Below, in pieces: positions 34,205 through 42,604 of a stretch of 64,000 bases of DNA. Source of the stretch: Clostridiales bacterium (GTDB taxonomy: Bacteria; Bacillota; Clostridia; Oscillospirales; Oscillospiraceae); the NCBI GenBank assembly GCA_012521555.1, contig JAAYMC010000052.1, positions 1-64,000 of the forward strand, written 5' to 3'. How positions within the stretch are numbered: position 1 is the first letter of the stretch; every line of letters begins with the position of its first letter. Position numbers and translations under genes: made by a program. The notes under the pieces are model-generated. The model saw only the letters and a list, made by a program, of their open reading frames with translations, ran no database searches and was not told the origin of the DNA.

Positions 34205-35332
34205 TTATTTGGAGTTGAAGATTTTGAAGATCGTGTCGAACGGATCTTCCTCGGCAGGCGGTTCCGGCTGCGGCGCCGGTTCGGGCTTGGCCTCTTCCTT
34301 CTCCTTCTTTTCCACGGCGCCCGTGTACAGCCCGCCGCTCGGCAGGTAAATCTTCGAGTTGGATTCCTTCAGGTACGACTCGTCAAACCGCGTGGCGATG
34401 ACCGTGACGCGGATTTCGTCCTCCATCGTCTCGTCGAAGGTGGCGCCGAAGATGATGTTCGCGTCCGGGTGCGCCGCCTGCTGGACGAGGGACGCCGCCG
34501 CCTCCACGTCCTCGAGGCCGATGTCCATCGAGCCGGTGATGTTGACGAGCACGCCGCGCGCGCCGTTGATGGACGTCTCCATGAGCGGGCTCGAAACGGC
34601 CGCCCGGGCCGCCTCTTCCGCCTTGCCCTTGCCCGCGGCGTGGCCGACACCCATGTGCGCAAGGCCTGCGTCCTTCATGATGGTCGTCACGTCGGCGAAG
34701 TCGAGGTTGATAAAGCCGGTGTTCTTAATCAGCTCGGCGATGCTCAGCACCGCCTGGCGGAGCACGTCGTCCGCGATGGCGAACGCGTTGGCGAAGGTGA
34801 TTTTCTGATCCGTCACATGCTTGAGACGGTCGTTGGGGATAATCAGCAGCGAGTCGACTTTGCCGAGGAGGTTCTTAATGCCTTCCTCCGCCTGCTGCAT
34901 GCGGCGCTTGCCCTCAAAGCTGAAGGGCTTCGTCACGACGCCGACCGTGAGGATGCCCGCCTCGCGGGCGATGTCGGCGACGATGGGGGACGCGCCCGTA
35001 CCCGTTCCGCCGCCCATGCCGGCGGCAATGAAGACCATATCGGCGTTTTCCAGCGCTTTCGCGATGTTGTTGCGGCTCTCTTCCGCCGCCTTCTTGCCGA
35101 TTTCGGGATTGGACCCGGCGCCCTGCCCGTGCGTGAGTTTTTCGCCTATCTGTATTTTCTGATCTGCGTTGGAGATGGCCAGAGCGGGCTTATCCGTGTT
35201 GATTGCGATAAATTCCACGCCCTGCGCGCCGCTTGTCACCATGCGGTTGACGGCGTTGTTGCCCGCGCCACCGACACCGCAGACCTTTATGACGACTACA
35301 TTATCCGGACCGCTCTCGGGTGAAAACGACAT
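34205..35332 (-). CDS. ftsZ: Cell division protein FtsZ
   Basis: 375 aa tubulin-like GTPase that forms the Z ring. The nucleotide loop GGGTGTG is at 107-113, and the T7 loop region contains NLDFADV. A variable Pro/Glu-rich linker (about 338-362) leads to the C-terminal peptide [10 protein letters not shown], the docking site for FtsA/SepF/ZapA-type partners. It has its own promoter and terminator and closes the dcw cluster. No ftsA precedes it. Confidence 0.98.
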   Translation of the reverse strand: MSFSPESGPDNVVVIKVCGVGGAGNNAVNRMVTSGAQGVEFIAINTDKPALAISNADQKIQIGEKLTHGQGAGSNPEIGKKAAEESRNNIAKALENADMVFIAAGMGGGTGTGASPIVADIAREAGILTVGVVTKPFSFEGKRRMQQAEEGIKNLLGKVDSLLIIPNDRLKHVTDQKITFANAFAIADDVLRQAVLSIAELIKNTGFINLDFADVTTIMKDAGLAHMGVGHAAGKGKAEEAARAAVSSPLMETSINGARGVLVNITGSMDIGLEDVEAAASLVQQAAHPDANIIFGATFDETMEDEIRVTVIATRFDESYLKESNSKIYLPSGGLYTGAVEKKEKEEAKPEPAPQPEPPAEEDPFDTIFKIFNSK

Positions 35333-35567
35333 GTTGTTTCCTCCTATATATCAAGTTTGGCAAAGGCGCCCTGAAACGTTTGCAAGTCAGCCAGTTTTTC
35401 CCTGCGGACATAATTCTACAGTTTGCAATATTGTATAACTAAAATGCTTTGCGGTCAAGTAGTGGCGTTATGTAAATTTCAATTTTTTGACTGTTTCCGC
35501 CTTTTTCTTCCGCAATATATGGTGTTTTCACGCATGTTTTCCCGAATTGCCGCGCACCGGCAAAACC
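35333..35567. other. Intergenic region between ftsQ and ftsZ
   Basis: 235 bases holding the ftsZ promoter (35430-35458), a long AT-rich leader and a weak hairpin (TTGCCG/CGGCAA near 35546-35562) just past ftsQ. No ftsA or other gene is seen. Confidence 0.6.
35430..35458 (-). promoter_or_regulatory. Sigma-A promoter of ftsZ
   Basis: On the minus strand TTGACC (-35, 35453-35458), 17-bp spacer, TACAAT (-10, 35430-35435), about 100 bases before the start codon. Confidence 0.82.
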
Positions 35568-36314
35568 TTACGAATCGGGGATAAACCGCGCCTCAAAATC
35601 GTCCGTCATGTCGATGCGCCCCGTCTCTCCTTCCTCAATCTGGTCGATGACGCCGACAAGGCGCACGAGGTTTTTGTCTATGTTATCTATCGTCCCGAGG
35701 ACGACGGTGAAGCGGTTGTCGTAGCGCATGGTCAGCGCGGCGATGTTCGACACGTCGATCCACTCGCACCTGCCCATCATCCCCTCCCGCTCGAGCGCGA
35801 TGAGCAGGCGGCTGACGGCCTCGCGCTTTTTCTCGTCCTTCTGCGAGACGACGAGGGCTTGTCCGGCCACGACGTTTTCGGGGGCAAGCCCTTCGACGCG
35901 GACTTTCCCGGCGATGTCGACGCGCTCGGCTTTTTCAAGGGCTCTCCCCTTCTGGTCGAGCAGCCACCACTGCCCGCCCACGTCGATGGCCGCGACGGGC
36001 CGGCTCTCCGTAACCGTCATGGTGATTTTGTCCGGGATGCGCTTTTCCACAACAACGTCGCTGATGTACGGCAGGCGCGTCGTGATGTTTTCCGTCACTT
36101 CCTTCGTGTCGAGCAACAGGAGGTTGTCCCCCCGGGAGACGCGGGAGGCGGAGAGGATCTGTTCGGCGGTGTACCGCTCCGCACCTACGATTTCAATGTC
36201 CGTCACCCGGAAAAAGACGCTGATCCCGAAATAGACCGCAATGGCGATCAGCACGACGGCGATGGGCGTGTAGAAAGTCGCCCTCCTTCTCTTTCGCTTT
36301 CTGCCTTGCGCCAT
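35568..36314 (-). CDS. ftsQ: Cell division protein FtsQ/DivIB
   Basis: 248 aa from ATG 36314, preceded by GAGGTGGAG. A basic cytoplasmic tail (GRKRKRRR) leads into one transmembrane helix (about 17-40), then a POTRA domain starting VTDIEIVGAERYT, and the FtsQ beta domain. It links FtsL and the septal PBP to the divisome. The frame is open eight codons further upstream, but those codons overlap the ribosome site. It follows murA by 31 bases. Confidence 0.92.
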   Translation of the reverse strand: MAQGRKRKRRRATFYTPIAVVLIAIAVYFGISVFFRVTDIEIVGAERYTAEQILSASRVSRGDNLLLLDTKEVTENITTRLPYISDVVVEKRIPDKITMTVTESRPVAAIDVGGQWWLLDQKGRALEKAERVDIAGKVRVEGLAPENVVAGQALVVSQKDEKKREAVSRLLIALEREGMMGRCEWIDVSNIAALTMRYDNRFTVVLGTIDNIDKNLVRLVGVIDQIEEGETGRIDMTDDFEARFIPDS

Positions 36315-36345
36315 GGCCGCTCCACCTCTTTCGTGCATTCTATAT

Positions 36346-37605
36346 TTATTCTCTGTCGATACGCATTATATGAGCTCCCAGCGACGAAAGCGCGCCGACG
36401 ATGTCGTCGTACCCCCTGTCGATGTGCGCGACGCCGGACAGGTCCGTCACCCCCTCCGCGCCGAGCGCGGCGACGATGAGCGCCGCCCCGCCCCGCAGGT
36501 CTGTCGCCGTCATGGGGGCACCGAAAAGCCTGTCTACGCCGCTGACGATCGCCACGCGGCCTTCGATTTTGATGTCCGCGCCCATGCGCCGCAGCTCGTG
36601 GGCGTGGCGGTAGCGGTTTTCAAAGATGTTCTCCACGAAGACCGTCGTCCCCTCCGCCTTGAGCGACGCGGCCATCAGCGGGGGCTGGGCGTCCGTGGGG
36701 AAGCCGGGGTACGGGCGGGTGATGATGGGCCGCCCGGCTTTCAGCCGCCGCGGCGCCCTGATCTCGACGGTCGTCCGCCCGACCTTGATGTCGCACCCCA
36801 TTTCGGTAAGCGCGTCGGTCACGGTGGAGAAATGCGCGGGAACAACGTTTTCAAGCAGGATATGTCCCTGGGAAGAGGCGGCGGCCGCCAGGTACGTCGC
36901 GGAGACGATGCGGTCCGGTATCACCCAGTGCTCGGCGCTCTGGGCCGGCCCGTGCCCTTCGATGGTCACGACGGGCGTTCCCGCGCCGGAGACCTTCACG
37001 CCGAGCCGGCGCAGGTAGTTTTGCAGGTCCCAGATCTCCGGCTCGCGTGCGGCGTTTGTGATAATCGTCGTGCCTTCGCAGCGGGACGCGGCGAGCATGA
37101 TGTTCTCCGTCGCGCCGACGCTCGGCAGGTCGAGGTTGATGCGGCACCCGCGCAGCTTCTTCGCCTTACAGATAATGTTACCGCCTTCTTCGTTGATCTC
37201 CGCTCCCATTTCCCGCAGTCCCTTGAGGTGGAGGTCGATGGGGCGCGGCCCGAGCTCGCAGCCGCCCGGCATCGACAGGACGGCCTCGCCGGTCCGGGCG
37301 AGGATCGCCCCGAGAAAGATGACGGACGAGCGCATCTCGCGCATGAGCTCGTGCGGGATTTCGCTTTTGTCAAGCGTGGAGGAATCGATAGCTACTTTTT
37401 CGCCGTCGCGCCAGACGCGACAGCCCAGATGAACGAGGATTCGGATTGCGGCGTCGACATCGCTCAGGTTCGGGCAATTATGTAAAATCGTCTCCCCCTC
37501 CGCGAGGAGCGACGCGGCCATAATCGGCAGGACGCTGTTTTTCGCGCCATGGATAGAGACGGTCCCTTCCAGCGGGTTTCCGCCTACAATGCGTATGATA
37601 CTCAT
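36346..37605 (-). CDS. murA: UDP-N-acetylglucosamine 1-carboxyvinyltransferase
   Basis: 419 aa EPSP-synthase-fold enzyme that transfers enolpyruvate from PEP to UDP-GlcNAc, the first committed step of peptidoglycan synthesis. Catalytic Cys116 lies in MPGGCELGPRPIDLH, so fosfomycin would be expected to bind. The N-terminal loop HGAKNSVLP holds the conserved Lys22-Asn23. ATG 37605 is chosen, with GGGGG upstream, over ATG 37626. Here murA occupies the place where Bacillus has murB and other Mur genes. Confidence 0.96.
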   Translation of the reverse strand: MSIIRIVGGNPLEGTVSIHGAKNSVLPIMAASLLAEGETILHNCPNLSDVDAAIRILVHLGCRVWRDGEKVAIDSSTLDKSEIPHELMREMRSSVIFLGAILARTGEAVLSMPGGCELGPRPIDLHLKGLREMGAEINEEGGNIICKAKKLRGCRINLDLPSVGATENIMLAASRCEGTTIITNAAREPEIWDLQNYLRRLGVKVSGAGTPVVTIEGHGPAQSAEHWVIPDRIVSATYLAAAASSQGHILLENVVPAHFSTVTDALTEMGCDIKVGRTTVEIRAPRRLKAGRPIITRPYPGFPTDAQPPLMAASLKAEGTTVFVENIFENRYRHAHELRRMGADIKIEGRVAIVSGVDRLFGAPMTATDLRGGAALIVAALGAEGVTDLSGVAHIDRGYDDIVGALSSLGAHIMRIDRE

Positions 37606-37675
37606 AGTAAACCCCCGAAACAGCATAATTATCTCTTTATGCCGTATACTATGAGTCTAGGCTGTCCTTCGTTAA

Positions 37676-38797
37676 TCAGCAGGCAGAAAAGATGATTTCC
37701 GCTATTCTCCTCGCCGAATCCGAGACCCCTAAGCTCTTCATGGCCTGGCTCATCCTGATCAGGCCGGGCAGGTCGATAAGGAGGCGGCGGACCGTCTCAT
37801 AGAGCTTTTCTCCCGACAAATCCTTTTCGTCCAGCACGACCGCGCCGCCGGCTTCTTCCAGACGGCGCGCGTTTTTTTCCTGGTGGTTGTTGGCCACGTT
37901 CGGCGACGGGACAATCACGGCGGGCTTGCCGAGGTAGGTCAGCTCCGCGATCGTCGAGGCGCCGGCGCGGCACACGATTAAATCGGCCGCCGTCATCACT
38001 TCCGCCATGTTGGCGATGTACGGCCGGATGTCAATCCACTGCGGCAGGGGCGACGTCACCTGGCGCGCCAGGAGCTTATCCTTAAACGCCTTGAGCACCA
38101 TGTCGCCGCCGCCGGTGGCGTGTATATGGTTAAACAGACGGCTCCGCGCGTTGATTTCGATGAAATCGAGCATCATCTCGTTCATGTGTTCGGCTCCGAG
38201 AGAGCCCCAGAAGGAGACGACGAGGGGCCGTCCGTCGATTCCGAGTTTAAGGCGCGCGTCGTGTTTCGTGATGCGGCCGAAATCGCCGCGCACGGGTGTT
38301 CCGACGTGGACGGTTTTATGCGCATAGCGCCGCAAGGCGGGGATGGAATCGAAGGCCGTGAGGATTTTGTCCACCTTTCCGGCGAGCATCTTCGTGGCAA
38401 GGCCGGGGATGGCGTTCGACTCGTGGATAAACGTGGGGATGCCCATCTCGGCGGCTTTCGCGAGCACGGGATAGCAGACGTACCCGCCCGTACCGAGGAC
38501 GACGTCCGGCGAAAAGCCGCGCAAAATCTTCTCCGACTCCGCGAGGGCCTCGCGGAGCGCCTTCAGGGCGCGGATATTGCTCATGACCATCGCGGGAGTC
38601 AGGCGCCGGTCAAAACCGCGGACGGTGATATTGACAAGGCGGTACCCCTCCTGCGGGATGAGGCGGTTTTCAAGCTGCCGGCCGGAGCCGACAAAAAGGA
38701 TCTTCGCGTCCGGGTCCATGCGCTTCACTTCCGCGGCGACTGCCAGCGCGGGATTGATATGGCCGGCCGTGCCGCCGCACACAAATATCACACGCAT
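37676..38797 (-). CDS. murG: UDP-GlcNAc:undecaprenyl-PP-MurNAc-pentapeptide GlcNAc transferase
   Basis: 373 aa GT-B glycosyltransferase that converts lipid I to lipid II at the inner membrane. The first glycine loop CGGTAGHINPALAVA is at residues 7-21, and the donor-binding segment is CRAGASTIAELTYLGKPAVIVPSP. Normal length. It lies between ftsW and murA on the same strand. Confidence 0.96.
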   Translation of the reverse strand: MRVIFVCGGTAGHINPALAVAAEVKRMDPDAKILFVGSGRQLENRLIPQEGYRLVNITVRGFDRRLTPAMVMSNIRALKALREALAESEKILRGFSPDVVLGTGGYVCYPVLAKAAEMGIPTFIHESNAIPGLATKMLAGKVDKILTAFDSIPALRRYAHKTVHVGTPVRGDFGRITKHDARLKLGIDGRPLVVSFWGSLGAEHMNEMMLDFIEINARSRLFNHIHATGGGDMVLKAFKDKLLARQVTSPLPQWIDIRPYIANMAEVMTAADLIVCRAGASTIAELTYLGKPAVIVPSPNVANNHQEKNARRLEEAGGAVVLDEKDLSGEKLYETVRRLLIDLPGLIRMSQAMKSLGVSDSARRIAEIIFSAC

Positions 38798-38833
38798 TTT
38801 CTGACCACCACTCCCCTTCCCGATTCGATTCGC

Positions 38834-38860
38834 AGCCCGCCTGAGGCGGGCTTTTTATTT
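38834..38860 (+). terminator. Terminator-like hairpin facing against the dcw operon
   Basis: AGCCCGCC pairs with GGCGGGCT (TGA loop) and is followed by TTTTATTT on the plus strand. On the minus strand, the direction of ftsW and murG, there is no T-run. It would block antisense transcription. Confidence 0.6.
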
Positions 38861-40055
38861 ACCCGGCCTTCGTGATGGGTATATCGCGCGAGACGGACAG
38901 GATAATCCCCATCTCGGCCATCTGAATGAGAAGCGCCGTGCCGCCGTAGCTGAAAAACGGCAGCGAAATGCCCGTGCTGGGCAGGAGGTTCGTCACGACG
39001 GCGACGTTGAGGAACACCTGCAGGGCTAAAAGGCCGGTGATGCCCGTCACGACGAGCGAGCTGAAGCGGTCCTTGGCGTGCAGGGCAAGCCAGAAGCCGC
39101 GGATAATCAAAAGTGCGAACAAAAGGAGGATCAAAACGGCGCCGACGAAGCCGAGCTCCTCGCACACGACGGAGAAGATATAGTCGTTGTGCTCCATCGG
39201 CAGGTAGAGGTACTTCTGCCGTCCGTGGCCGAGCCCGAGGCCCATGAGGCCGCCGGAGCCGATGGCGTAGAGCGACTGCATGATCTGGTAGCCGGTGTTG
39301 CTCGAGTCGGCCTCCGGGTTGCGCCACGCCGAGATGCGCGCGCCGGCGTATCCGAGCTGGCTGACCGCGAGGTACCCCACGGCGGCGACGGCGATGGCCG
39401 CCACGGCAAACCATCTCAGGCGCGTCCCGCCGGCGAACATCATGATGGCGGCGATGCCGATAATGATGACCGACGCGGACAGGTGCGGCTCCAAAATGAG
39501 CAGCCCCACGAGCACGACGACCGTCACAGCAAAGGGGAGGACGCCGTACTTAAACGTCTTCATCTTGTCTTTAAAAGTGCAAATCATCGAGGCGAAGAAC
39601 AGCACCTCGGCGAGCTTGGCGATTTCAGACGGCTGGAACGTGGTGAAGCCGAGGTCAATCCACCGCCGCGCGCCGTTTTCCTCGACGCCGATAATCGGCA
39701 CGACGGCCAGCAGCAGCACGGCGAGAATCATCAGGTGCAGCGAAAAGCGGCGGAACAGCGAGACGGGAAAGCGCGAGATGACCATCATGACGAACACGCC
39801 GAGCGTGGCGAAAACGAGCTGGCGGATGAAGTATTTCATCGGGTCGCCCGTCGTGTAATACGCGCGGGCGAAGCTCGCCGACAAAACCATGATGACGCCG
39901 ATGGTGAGGATGACGAGCGTGAGAACCAAAAAAGGCAGGTCGACGCCGCCGCGGCGCACCTGGACCTCCGGCAGCTCGACCGGTCCCGGCTTGCCGCCTT
40001 CGAGCACGGTGAAGTTGGCCGTCGGCGATGCGTACGTGCGTTGCGTTCTCTGCAT
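38859..40055 (-). CDS. ftsW: SEDS-family peptidoglycan polymerase FtsW (or SpoVE)
   Basis: 398 aa with about ten helices after a 45-residue cytoplasmic N-terminus. SEDS signatures are NGARRWIDLGFTTFQPSEIAK and, near the C-terminus, NLLPSTGISLPFFSYGG. FtsW polymerises lipid II with its partner PBP; in spore-formers the paralogue SpoVE does so in the cortex. Sequence alone does not separate the two, but position in the dcw cluster favours a division role. ATG 40055 follows GGAGGCGGG. Confidence 0.92.
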   Translation of the reverse strand: MQRTQRTYASPTANFTVLEGGKPGPVELPEVQVRRGGVDLPFLVLTLVILTIGVIMVLSASFARAYYTTGDPMKYFIRQLVFATLGVFVMMVISRFPVSLFRRFSLHLMILAVLLLAVVPIIGVEENGARRWIDLGFTTFQPSEIAKLAEVLFFASMICTFKDKMKTFKYGVLPFAVTVVVLVGLLILEPHLSASVIIIGIAAIMMFAGGTRLRWFAVAAIAVAAVGYLAVSQLGYAGARISAWRNPEADSSNTGYQIMQSLYAIGSGGLMGLGLGHGRQKYLYLPMEHNDYIFSVVCEELGFVGAVLILLLFALLIIRGFWLALHAKDRFSSLVVTGITGLLALQVFLNVAVVTNLLPSTGISLPFFSYGGTALLIQMAEMGIILSVSRDIPITKAG

Positions 40056-40097
40056 GGTCCCGCCTCCTTTTTTGCGATATGGGTTAAGCACGGCGCG

Positions 40098-41093
40098 TTA
40101 CGGCACCGCGTAGCGCCCAGCCACCGAGAAGAAGGAAATCACGGCAAACAGGAGCGACACGCCGGAGAAAACGAAAAAGAGCTTGTATTCGCTCCAGCCG
40201 CACATTTCAAAATGGTGGTGCAGCGGCGCCATCTTAAAGACGCGCTTGCCTTTGGTGAGCTTGAAATACGTCACCTGGATGATGTCCGAGAGCGTCTCGG
40301 CGATGTACACCACGCCGAGGGGGACTAAAATGAGCGGAACATCGAGCGCGAAGGCCATCGCGCAGACCATCCCGCCGAGAAACAGCGAGCCCGTGTCGCC
40401 CATAAAGACGCGCGCGGGGTAGAAGTTAAACAGCAGAAAGCCGAAAAGCGCCCCGCACATCGCCGCCGCCAGGACGCCGATGTGCACCGCGCCCCACAGC
40501 GAGGCCACGGCGCAAAAGCACGCGGCGACGGGGATGGTCACGCCCGTGGCCAGCCCGTCGGCCCCGTCGGTGATGTTGACGGCGTTGACGGTGGCGACGA
40601 TGATAAATGCCGCGAGGACGAGGTACGCCGGCTCCGATATCGGGACGGTAACGTTAAAAAACGGGATATACAGGTTCGGCGTGAGATGCCCGGTAAACCT
40701 GAGCAGGAGCACGAACACGATGGCGACGACAAGCTGCAGTATGAACTTTTGCGACGCCGTCAGTCCCAGGTTCTGCTTTTTCAGAAGCTTTTGAAAATCG
40801 TCGAGGAAGCCGATGGCGGCGAAAAACAGCGCGAAGATATACACAAACAGGTGGCTGAGCTCCCCCTCCAGCATTTCGGGGTAGCCGACGGCAAGGAGCG
40901 CCGCCAGAATCCCGACGATAAACATAAGTCCGCCCATCGTCGGCGTTCCCTCTTTTTTGCGGTGCCATGAGGGCCCGATTTCCAGAATAGACTGCCCCGC
41001 CTTTTTGCGCCGCAAAAACGGGATCAGCACAAGGCCAAACAGGGCTGTCACGCCCAGCGCCGCGACGAAGGCGGTGATATAGCGTACAATCAT
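40098..41093 (-). CDS. mraY: Phospho-N-acetylmuramoyl-pentapeptide transferase
   Basis: 331 aa, ten-helix membrane enzyme that makes lipid I from UDP-MurNAc-pentapeptide and undecaprenyl phosphate. Catalytic landmarks are GTPTMGG, NITDGADGLATG with the Asp pair, and MAPLHHHFE. Normal length. It sits 25 bases downstream of murE, with no murF or murD between murE and ftsW. Confidence 0.97.
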   Translation of the reverse strand: MIVRYITAFVAALGVTALFGLVLIPFLRRKKAGQSILEIGPSWHRKKEGTPTMGGLMFIVGILAALLAVGYPEMLEGELSHLFVYIFALFFAAIGFLDDFQKLLKKQNLGLTASQKFILQLVVAIVFVLLLRFTGHLTPNLYIPFFNVTVPISEPAYLVLAAFIIVATVNAVNITDGADGLATGVTIPVAACFCAVASLWGAVHIGVLAAAMCGALFGFLLFNFYPARVFMGDTGSLFLGGMVCAMAFALDVPLILVPLGVVYIAETLSDIIQVTYFKLTKGKRVFKMAPLHHHFEMCGWSEYKLFFVFSGVSLLFAVISFFSVAGRYAVP

Positions 41094-41118
41094 GGTGTTT
41101 GTTCTCCCAGGCTCAGTT

Positions 41119-42573
41119 TCAGTGCGGCATCTTTACGCCGAGATGCTCGAAGACCACTTCGCGCTCGTCGAAATGGTGTTTTTCGCGCCCGATAATCTGG
41201 TACGTCTCGTGGCCCTTGCCCGCCAGAACGATCAGGTCGTCCTTTTGCGCCGTGTCGAGCGCGTAGGCGATGGCCTCGCGCCTGTTTTCGATGACGGTGT
41301 ACCGCGATTTCGGCGCCGACACGCCCTTTAGGATGTCCTCGATAATCCTGCCCGGCTCTTCCGTACGCGGATTGTCCGAGGTGATGATGGTAAAGTCCGC
41401 AAGGCGCGTGGCGATCTCGCCCATAACAGGCCGCTTCGTCGGATCCCTGTCGCCGCCGCAGCCGAACAGGCACACAAGCCGCCCCTTCGTCAGCTCCCGG
41501 CACGTCTCCAGGACTTTTTGCAGCGCGTCGGGCGTGTGGGCGTAGTCGATGATAACGGTAAAGTCCCGCCCCGTCGGCACGACTTCCATGCGCCCCTTCA
41601 CGCCGCGGCAGTTTTTCAGGGCCCTGACAGCGCACTGCAGGTCAATCCCCAGCTGCGAGGCCGCCGTGACGGCGGCGAGGGCGTTTTGCACCGTAAAGCG
41701 GGAGGGGATGCCCACTTCCACGTCGATGAGCAGACCGATTGTCAGGACGCAAAACTCCACCTTGTCGGCCGAGAGCTTGATGCGCTTGGCCACGATGTCG
41801 GCGGTCACGTCGTGCTCGGAGAATGTCTTGACGGGGCATTTGGCGTTTTCAATGAGATACTGCGCGTGCGGGTCGTCGAGATTGATGACGCCCTTTTTCG
41901 ACTGCGAAAACAGGAGCGATTTCGCTTTGAGGTACTCCTCCATCGTCTTGTGGAAGTCGAGGTGGTCCTGCGTGAGGTTTGTGAACACGCCGACTTCGTA
42001 CTCGATGCCGTAGACGCGGTCGAGCGCGAGGGCGTGGGAGGAGACTTCCATCACGACCCACTTGCAGCCGGCGTCCGCCATGCGGCGGAGAAGGTGCTGC
42101 AGGTCGTAAGACTCGGGCGAGGTGCGCGAGGCCTCCTCCTCGACGTCGCCGAAGACGTTGGCGTTCGTCCCGATGAGGCCGACCATGTCGCCCGTGCACG
42201 TTTCGATGATGGTCTTGATAAGATGGGTCGTCGTCGTCTTCCCGTTCGTGCCGGTGACGCCGACGATCTTCAGCTCCTTTGCCGGGTGGCCGAACCACGC
42301 GGCGGAGAGGATCGCCAGGGCGCGCCGCGCGTTTGGGACGAGGATGTACGGGACGTCGATTTCCGGCTTCTCCTCGCATACTACGCAGCGGGCACCGGCT
42401 TTGACAGCTGCCGGAATATAGCGGTGCCCGTCCGTCTCAAAGCCGCGGATGGCGACGAACACTTCCCCCTCCTTCGTCCGCCGCGAGTCGAAGCTCACTC
42501 CCGTGACGTCAAGCTCTGGGTCGGCGTGGCTTTGGAGAATATCCAGTCCGGCTGTCAGCTCTCCCAGCTTCAT
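41119..42573 (-). CDS. murE: UDP-MurNAc-L-Ala-D-Glu:meso-diaminopimelate ligase
   Basis: 484 aa Mur ligase with the ATP loop VTGTNGKTTT, the carbamoylated-Lys region, and the C-terminal motif SDNPRTEEPG. DNPR is the signature of enzymes that add meso-diaminopimelate rather than lysine, so this organism should have meso-DAP peptidoglycan. It is in the dcw operon, 31 bases after the PBP gene. Confidence 0.96.
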   Translation of the reverse strand: MKLGELTAGLDILQSHADPELDVTGVSFDSRRTKEGEVFVAIRGFETDGHRYIPAAVKAGARCVVCEEKPEIDVPYILVPNARRALAILSAAWFGHPAKELKIVGVTGTNGKTTTTHLIKTIIETCTGDMVGLIGTNANVFGDVEEEASRTSPESYDLQHLLRRMADAGCKWVVMEVSSHALALDRVYGIEYEVGVFTNLTQDHLDFHKTMEEYLKAKSLLFSQSKKGVINLDDPHAQYLIENAKCPVKTFSEHDVTADIVAKRIKLSADKVEFCVLTIGLLIDVEVGIPSRFTVQNALAAVTAASQLGIDLQCAVRALKNCRGVKGRMEVVPTGRDFTVIIDYAHTPDALQKVLETCRELTKGRLVCLFGCGGDRDPTKRPVMGEIATRLADFTIITSDNPRTEEPGRIIEDILKGVSAPKSRYTVIENRREAIAYALDTAQKDDLIVLAGKGHETYQIIGREKHHFDEREVVFEHLGVKMPH

Positions 42574-42604
42574 TGTGCGTACCTCCGTGTTGCCGCTTTT
42601 GCAA

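Noticed and set aside
39078-40328. Long plus-strand frame opposite ftsW and mraY
   Set aside because: Low-complexity Arg/Asp/His-rich translation, antisense to two well-recognised membrane proteins.
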